A stretch of DNA of 10,209 nt from positions 1-10,209 of the forward strand of contig DASTTY010000012.1 of NCBI GenBank assembly GCA_035759925.1, given 5' to 3'. This stretch comes from RHKX01 sp035759925 (GTDB lineage: Bacteria > Actinomycetota > Thermoleophilia > Solirubrobacterales > 70-9). Position 1 is the stretch's first letter, and each line of letters opens with the position of its first letter. A model generated the notes under the pieces. The model did not search any database, was not told where the DNA came from, and was given only the letters and a program-made list of their open reading frames with translations. The position numbers and the translations under genes are program-made. Below are positions 6,527 to 10,209 of this stretch, piece by piece.

Positions 6527-6997
6527 ATGGCCCTGCACTGCCACGAATGCGGCTTCGTCAACGACGAAGGCGCCAACTACTGCCAGAAGTGCGGTGCCTA
6601 CCTGGGCCGCTCCGAGGGCACCGAGGAACCGTCGACGCTGACCTACAAGATCGCCGAGACCGGTGACTTCCAGCCGATCGACATCGACCGCGTCGTCGAG
6701 GAGGAGGGCGCCGCGCTCGTGATCCGCTCCGGCGGCGGCCGCGCCGGTGAGAGCTTCGTGGTCGACCAGGACCGGATGAGCATCGGCCGCACGCCCGACG
6801 CGCCGATCTTCCTCGACGACGTCACCGTCTCGCGTAATCACGCGCTCCTCGTGCGCCGCCGCGACGGCCTCTACATCGACGACCTCGGCTCACTCAACGG
6901 CACCTATGTGAACCGACACCGGATCGAGTCCCACCTGCTCGATGACGGCGACGAGATCCAGATCGGCAAGTTCAAGCTCAGCTACCTGGAGCGCTGA
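6527..6997 (+). CDS. Zinc-ribbon plus FHA-domain protein (GarA-like)
   Basis: Predicted 156-residue cytosolic signalling protein. Residues 5-22 form a zinc ribbon with two CxxC pairs (C5, C8, C19, C22). An acidic linker follows, then an FHA domain (about 75-156) that binds phosphothreonine peptides. FHA landmarks are G87-R88, S102-R103-N104-H105 and N124-G125-T126 within LGSLNGTYVN. In mycobacteria and corynebacteria the related GarA/OdhI is phosphorylated by Ser/Thr kinases on an N-terminal Thr motif and then binds its own FHA domain, which controls 2-oxoglutarate metabolism. The canonical ETTSVF motif is absent. Thr residues in EEPSTLTYKI (about 33-42) might play the part, but this is conjecture. 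The gene lies between rsiG (6 bases) and ftsR (3 bases); the garA-ftsR order matches M. tuberculosis Rv1827-Rv1828. Whether it is a functional GarA is unsettled because of the added ribbon. Confidence 0.85.
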   Translation: MALHCHECGFVNDEGANYCQKCGAYLGRSEGTEEPSTLTYKIAETGDFQPIDIDRVVEEEGAALVIRSGGGRAGESFVVDQDRMSIGRTPDAPIFLDDVTVSRNHALLVRRRDGLYIDDLGSLNGTYVNRHRIESHLLDDGDEIQIGKFKLSYLER

Positions 6998-7000
6998 TCG

Positions 7001-7729
7001 ATGGAACCAGCGACGAAGCCGGTGGTGCGTTCGGATTCCCGTCCCCGCAAGGCGCTGACGATCGGCGCCGTCTGCAAGGTCCTCGGCCAGGAGTTCGACG
7101 ACATCTCGATCTCGAAGATCCGCTACCTCGAGGACCAGAAGCTGCTGACGCCACGGCGGACCCGCGGCGGCTATCGCCTCTACAGCCAGGCCGACGTCGA
7201 GCAGCTCCGCGCGATCCTGCGGATGCAGCGTGACGAGTTCCTGCCGCTCCGGGTGATTCGCCAGGAGCTCGCGGCCGGCAAGATCGGCGGCGAACGCGAT
7301 CGCGGCGTCCGTGCCGCGGCGAGCCGGCGGGCGATGACGCTCGAGGAGCCCGACGAGTGGATCGGCATCGACGAGGTGATCGAGCAGACCGGGGCGACCA
7401 CTGAGCTGATCCGCGAGCTCGAGGACTACGGGATCGTCCAGCCCGAGCAGCGCAACGGCGGCAAGCAGTTCGACGAGACCGACGTCGAGATCGTCCGGGC
7501 GGCGACGGAGCTGTCGCGGTTCGGCGTCGGCGGGCGCAACCTGCGGGTCTTCCGGACCTCGGCCGACCGCGAGGCGGCGCTGCTCGAGCAGCTGATGGCG
7601 CCCGGCCTCAGGTCGCGCAGCCAGGCACGCCGCAAGGAGGCCATCGAGAGCCTCGAAGGGCTCGCGGCGACCTGCACGCAGCTCAAGCACCTGCTGCTCG
7701 TCCGCGATCTCAGGCGCCTGCGCGGCTAG
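7001..7729 (+). CDS. ftsR: MerR-family transcriptional regulator, FtsR type
   Basis: Predicted 242-residue DNA-binding protein. Residues 19-90 are a MerR-type winged helix-turn-helix (LTIGAVCKVL, then SKIRYLEDQKLLTP and GGYRLYSQADVEQL). After a basic linker, residues 120-160 contain a second MerR-like half (GIDEVIEQTGATTELIRELE and the Q-F-D-E-T-DVE element), as in Rv1828/FtsR rather than metal-sensing MerR proteins; no cysteine metal site is seen. In Corynebacterium FtsR activates ftsZ expression (family knowledge), so a role in cell division is likely. It starts 3 bases after the FHA stop with GGAG nearby. Position directly after an FHA gene is the conserved actinobacterial arrangement. Name assigned by architecture and context. 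Confidence 0.85.
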   Translation: MEPATKPVVRSDSRPRKALTIGAVCKVLGQEFDDISISKIRYLEDQKLLTPRRTRGGYRLYSQADVEQLRAILRMQRDEFLPLRVIRQELAAGKIGGERDRGVRAAASRRAMTLEEPDEWIGIDEVIEQTGATTELIRELEDYGIVQPEQRNGGKQFDETDVEIVRAATELSRFGVGGRNLRVFRTSADREAALLEQLMAPGLRSRSQARRKEAIESLEGLAATCTQLKHLLLVRDLRRLRG

Positions 7730-7742
7730 TGGTCTAGACCCG

Positions 7743-8231
7743 ATGCCCACGGTCGTTCGCAGCCGCGTGATCGGCGCGAGCGCCGAGCGTGTCTGGTCGC
7801 TCGTCGCCGACCCGCACAACCTGCCGCGCTGGTGGCCGGAGACCCGCCGCGTCGAGGACGTCGCCGGGGCAGCCGGCGCCCGCCGCAGCAGCTTCACCCA
7901 GGTGATGACGACGAGCAAGGGCAGGACCGTCCGCGCCGACCACCGCTGCACGGCGGCGACGGCCGGGCAGCGGATCGTCTGGGAGCAGCTGCTCGACGGC
8001 ACGCCGTTCGAGGGCTTCCTTCGAAGCGCCGAGCTGGAGGTCCGGCTCGACGCGGCCGGCGAGGCGACAGAGGTGACGATCGAGGCCCGAAGGCGCCTCC
8101 GCGGCATGTCCCGGCTAGGCTCGTTGCTGATGAGGCGCGCAACCGGTCGCACCCTCGAGCAGGCCCTCGACGGGATCGAGCTGTCGGTCGGCCCGGCGGG
8201 CTTGGGGGACTCGGGGGGAGCGGGGAGATGA
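7743..8231 (+). CDS. SRPBCC-family (polyketide cyclase/START-like) protein
   Basis: Predicted 162-residue soluble protein with a helix-grip lipid or small-hydrophobe binding fold. The start is typical of the family: a first strand (TVVRSRVIGASAERVW) leading to a helix and the DPHNLPRWWP turn. Alternating strands follow, and the long C-terminal helix (about residues 120-148) would close the cavity. No catalytic residues can be assigned. The last 12 residues are Gly-rich, and their codons form a G-tract region that serves as the ribosome binding site of the next gene. Its stop overlaps that gene's start (ATGA), so translation is probably coupled. That pairing hints at handling of a hydrophobic substrate or product of the flavoenzyme, which is inference. 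No clear Shine-Dalgarno precedes the ATG, 13 bases after ftsR. Confidence 0.8.
   Translation: MPTVVRSRVIGASAERVWSLVADPHNLPRWWPETRRVEDVAGAAGARRSSFTQVMTTSKGRTVRADHRCTAATAGQRIVWEQLLDGTPFEGFLRSAELEVRLDAAGEATEVTIEARRRLRGMSRLGSLLMRRATGRTLEQALDGIELSVGPAGLGDSGGAGR
8198..8225 (+). promoter_or_regulatory. G-quadruplex-type G-runs over the AGPS-like ribosome binding site
   Basis: Four G-runs, of 3 (8198-8200), 5 (8204-8208), 6 (8213-8218) and 4 (8222-8225), are separated by loops of 3, 4 and 3 bases. This fits the usual G3+N1-7 pattern on the coding and mRNA strand. The likely Shine-Dalgarno, GGAG at 8217-8220, sits 7 bases before the ATG at 8228, inside the third run. Folding would hide it; translation arriving from the upstream gene would open it. 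Confidence 0.55.
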
Positions 8232-9865
8232 CCCCGACCCGGGAGCTGCTTCGGCGCGACGCCGCCTACGACCGTTGGGGCGCGGCCGACCCCGGCGAGG
8301 GGCTCGGCGCCGCCGCCGAGGCGATGCTGCGGGCCGAGCTCGGCGAGTCCGAGCCGCTCGCCGGCGTTCCGCTCGATGCGGTGCGGACCGCGCCGGCGGA
8401 GCCGATCCCCGACGCCGTGATCGCGGCCGCCGGCGGCGAGGATGCGGTCAGCATCGATGACGAGGACCGGATCCGCCACGCCGCCGGGAAGGGCTATCCG
8501 GACCTGATCCGGATGCGGAGCGGCGCTGTCGAGTCGGCCCCCGACGCAGTCCTGGCGCCGCCGGACGGCGAGCATGTCGCCGCGGTGCTCGAGGCCTGCG
8601 CGGCGGCCGGCGTAGCCGTGGTCCCGTTTGGCGGCGGCACCAGCGTCGTCGGTGGCGTCGAGCCCGAACGGGGGACCTTCGAGCGCCTCGTCGCACTCGA
8701 TCTGACCGCCTTGCGCAGCGGCGAGATCGACCCGGTCTCGATGACGGCGCGGCTCGGGCCCGGCCTCCGCGGGCCCGAGGCCGAGGCGCTGCTCAACACG
8801 GCGGGCTTCACCCTCGGGCACTTCCCACAGTCCTACCGCTACGCGACGGTCGGCGGCTTCGCCGCAACGCGTTCGGCCGGGCAGGCCTCGAGCGGTTATG
8901 GGCGCTTCGATGCGCTCGTCACCGAGATCGAGCTGACCAGCCCGGCGGGGGTCCTGCGAACGCTCGAGACCCCGCACACGGCCGCCGGACCGTCGCTGCG
9001 CGAGGTCGCGATCGGATCCGAGGGAGCGTTCGGGGTGATCACCGACGTCGGCGTCCGCGTCCGGCCGGCTCCCGAACGGCGCCACTACGAGGGCTGGTTC
9101 GCACCCGGCTTCCCGGATGGGATCGAGATCGCCCGCAGCCTCGCGCAGGGCGGGGCGCTCCCGGACGTCGTCCGCCTCTCCGATCGCGAGGAGACGCGCG
9201 TCTCGCTGGCGATGTCGGGGCTCGCCGGCGTCAAGCGCAGCGGCCTCGACGCATACCTGCGCATCCGCCGGCGCAGCGAGGGCTGCATGTTGATCGTCGG
9301 CTGGGAGGGCGAGCGCGAGGACGTCGAGCGTCGCCGCCAGCTCTCACGGCGGCTGCTCCGTTCCGGCGGCGCCGTGCCGGTCGGCGCGACGCCGGGCACC
9401 TCCTGGTCGCGGGGTCGCTACGAGGGGCCGCATCTCCGTGATCTCCTGATCGATCGGGGGATCCTCGTCGAGACGCTCGAGACCGCTCACACCTACACGC
9501 GGATCGGTGAGCTCTACGCGGGTGTCAGTGCCGCCCTCCGCAGCGCGATCGAGGCCGATGGTCGGCGGGGGATCGTGATGTGCCACGTATCGCACGTCTA
9601 TCGCGACGGCGCCAGCCTCTACTTCACCTTCCTGACCCCGGCCCGCCGCGGCGCCGAGATCGAGCAGTGGCGGGAGCTCAAGGCGGCGGCCTGCGGGGCG
9701 ATCGTCAGCGCCGGCGGGACGATCACCCATCACCACGCGGTCGGTCGCGACCATGCGCCCTACATGCGCTCCGAGGTCGGCGAGCTCGGCATCGACGTCC
9801 TCGGTGCGGTCAAGGAGGAGCTCGACCCGACCGGGATCATGAACCCGGGGAAGCTGCTCAGTTAA
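8228..9865 (+). CDS. FAD-binding oxidase, alkyl-DHAP synthase (AGPS)-like
   Basis: Predicted 545-residue FAD enzyme of the vanillyl-alcohol-oxidase/AGPS family. The start at 8228 is chosen because it overlaps the previous stop (ATGA) and has a Shine-Dalgarno; the open frame continues upstream to 7832, but that part is a shadow of the SRPBCC gene. The FAD pyrophosphate loop is PFGGGTSVVGG (133-143). GHFPQSYRYATVGGF (197-211) and IGSEGAFGVITDVGVRVRP (262-280) continue the FAD domain. The C-terminal cap carries VYRDGASLYFTF, with Tyr465 where AGPS has its essential Tyr, and the HHH triad at 501-503 in GGTITHHHAVG. AGPS swaps the acyl group of acyl-DHAP for a fatty alcohol to make ether lipids. 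The retained Tyr and HHH favour a synthase-like enzyme over a simple lactate or glycolate dehydrogenase, but the bacterial substrate is unproven. Confidence 0.85.
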   Translation: MTPTRELLRRDAAYDRWGAADPGEGLGAAAEAMLRAELGESEPLAGVPLDAVRTAPAEPIPDAVIAAAGGEDAVSIDDEDRIRHAAGKGYPDLIRMRSGAVESAPDAVLAPPDGEHVAAVLEACAAAGVAVVPFGGGTSVVGGVEPERGTFERLVALDLTALRSGEIDPVSMTARLGPGLRGPEAEALLNTAGFTLGHFPQSYRYATVGGFAATRSAGQASSGYGRFDALVTEIELTSPAGVLRTLETPHTAAGPSLREVAIGSEGAFGVITDVGVRVRPAPERRHYEGWFAPGFPDGIEIARSLAQGGALPDVVRLSDREETRVSLAMSGLAGVKRSGLDAYLRIRRRSEGCMLIVGWEGEREDVERRRQLSRRLLRSGGAVPVGATPGTSWSRGRYEGPHLRDLLIDRGILVETLETAHTYTRIGELYAGVSAALRSAIEADGRRGIVMCHVSHVYRDGASLYFTFLTPARRGAEIEQWRELKAAACGAIVSAGGTITHHHAVGRDHAPYMRSEVGELGIDVLGAVKEELDPTGIMNPGKLLS

Positions 9866-9867
9866 CT

Positions 9868-9904
9868 CCGGCGGAATGCTCCGCGGCGCGTCCGCTTCCG
9901 CCGG
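9868..9904 (+). terminator. Inverted repeat just after the AGPS-like stop, probable terminator
   Basis: CCGGCGGAA (9868-9876) and TTCCGCCGG (9896-9904) form a perfect 9-bp stem, beginning 2 bases after the TAA, with a 19-base loop that can itself pair weakly. No U-tract follows, so it would be an L-shaped or Rho-assisted actinobacterial terminator rather than a classic one. Confidence 0.5.
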
Positions 9905-9953
9905 CTCCCTGGCGGGATCCCCGGAATGCCGCTGACCTCCGGGCTAGCGCACT

Positions 9954-9992
9954 GATCGGGATTCGGTGTCGTATAGGCCCCAAATCCCGATC
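9954..9992. terminator. Second inverted repeat between convergent genes
   Basis: GATCGGGATT (9954-9963) and AATCCCGATC (9983-9992) form a perfect 10-bp inverted repeat with a 19-base loop. It lies in the 182-bp gap between the AGPS-like gene and the convergent minus-strand gene, 55 bases past the latter's stop. A terminator for the minus-strand gene is the simplest reading; a protein-binding dyad is the alternative. Nothing else is recognised in this gap. Confidence 0.45.
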
Positions 9993-10047
9993 GCTGGGGA
10001 GCGAGAGAGCGGGCTCGTCGCCGGCCCCCTTCTTCATCGCTCTCAGC

Positions 10048-10209
10048 CTAGTTGCCGGCCTGGCCGCCCCCGCCGCCCTGGCCCTGGGGCGTGCGGACGA
10101 GCGGGATGTCGCCGCTGGCGAGCTCGTCGCCGGTGAAGGGGAGGATCGGGACCTTCTGCTTCGTCGCCTGCTTGATCTCGGCCTGAAGCTGGTTGATAGG
10201 CGTCGCCGA
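10048..10209 (-). CDS. C-terminal fragment of an unidentified protein (5' end outside window)
   Basis: On the minus strand the frame is open from the window edge to a TAG at 10048-10050, giving the last 53 residues of a protein. The visible part contains a helical, Lys/Gln-rich stretch (INQLQAEIKQATKQKV), then LPFTGDELASGDIPLVRTP, and ends in a Gly/Gln-rich tail (GQGGGGGQAGN). Third positions are G/C-rich, as in the other genes, which supports a real coding region. I do not recognise the family and assign no function. The flexible tail suggests an exposed, possibly extracytoplasmic or assembly-related C-terminus, but that is a guess. Confidence 0.6.
   Translation of the reverse strand, partial: SATPINQLQAEIKQATKQKVPILPFTGDELASGDIPLVRTPQGQGGGGGQAGN

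Noticed and set aside
7832..8227. A 132-codon N-terminal extension of the AGPS-like frame
   Set aside because: It overlaps the SRPBCC gene in another frame, is Arg/Gly/Pro-rich without family character, and the ATG at 8228 has a Shine-Dalgarno and an ATGA overlap.
6890..9085. A 731-codon open frame on the minus strand opposite ftsR, the SRPBCC gene and the AGPS-like gene
   Set aside because: It crosses three well-supported plus-strand genes and has low-complexity composition, so it is a shadow frame of GC-rich coding DNA.

Overview
The window is GC-rich, with strong G/C third-position bias on both strands. It carries mostly conserved chromosomal genes of an actinobacterial type. A single-motif RsiG-like protein, an FHA protein followed by an FtsR-type MerR regulator, a PucR-family regulator and an AGPS-like flavoprotein together suggest a deep-branching actinobacterium, most likely Thermoleophilia/Solirubrobacterales or a relative. 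This placement is inference from gene content. I see no transposase, integrase, phage gene, CRISPR array, tRNA or rRNA.

Left part (1-3261): the 3' portion of ispG (MEP isoprenoid pathway, 5' end outside the window) runs toward a convergent PucR-type regulator on the minus strand. That regulator is divergent from a membrane fatty-acid/acyl-CoA desaturase. The 74-bp space between the two starts holds a small palindrome that could be an operator.

Middle part (3299-6171): a GNAT acetyltransferase, prolyl-tRNA synthetase (proS, with the editing insertion) and a CDP-alcohol phosphatidyltransferase (pgsA-like) are closely spaced and probably co-transcribed.

Right part (6168-9865): a near-consensus sigma-70 promoter, TTGACC-16-TATAAT, overlaps the pgsA-like stop codon. 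It is followed by a strong hairpin at the predicted RNA 5' end. It should drive a tight five-gene operon: an RsiG-like c-di-GMP-dependent anti-sigma factor, a zinc-ribbon/FHA protein (GarA-like), an FtsR-type MerR regulator, an SRPBCC protein, and an alkyl-DHAP-synthase-like FAD enzyme. The last two are joined by an ATGA overlap, and a G-quadruplex-type run covers the ribosome binding site. The operon ends in an inverted repeat, followed by a second inverted repeat and the C-terminal end of an unidentified minus-strand gene.

The most interesting signal is the small RsiG-like gene. It has one copy of the c-di-GMP motif E(X)3S(X)2R(X)3Q(X)3D with Gln replaced by His. It sits in one transcription unit with the FHA-FtsR pair, which is tied to kinase signalling and cell division elsewhere in Actinobacteria. 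The rest of the window is fairly ordinary.
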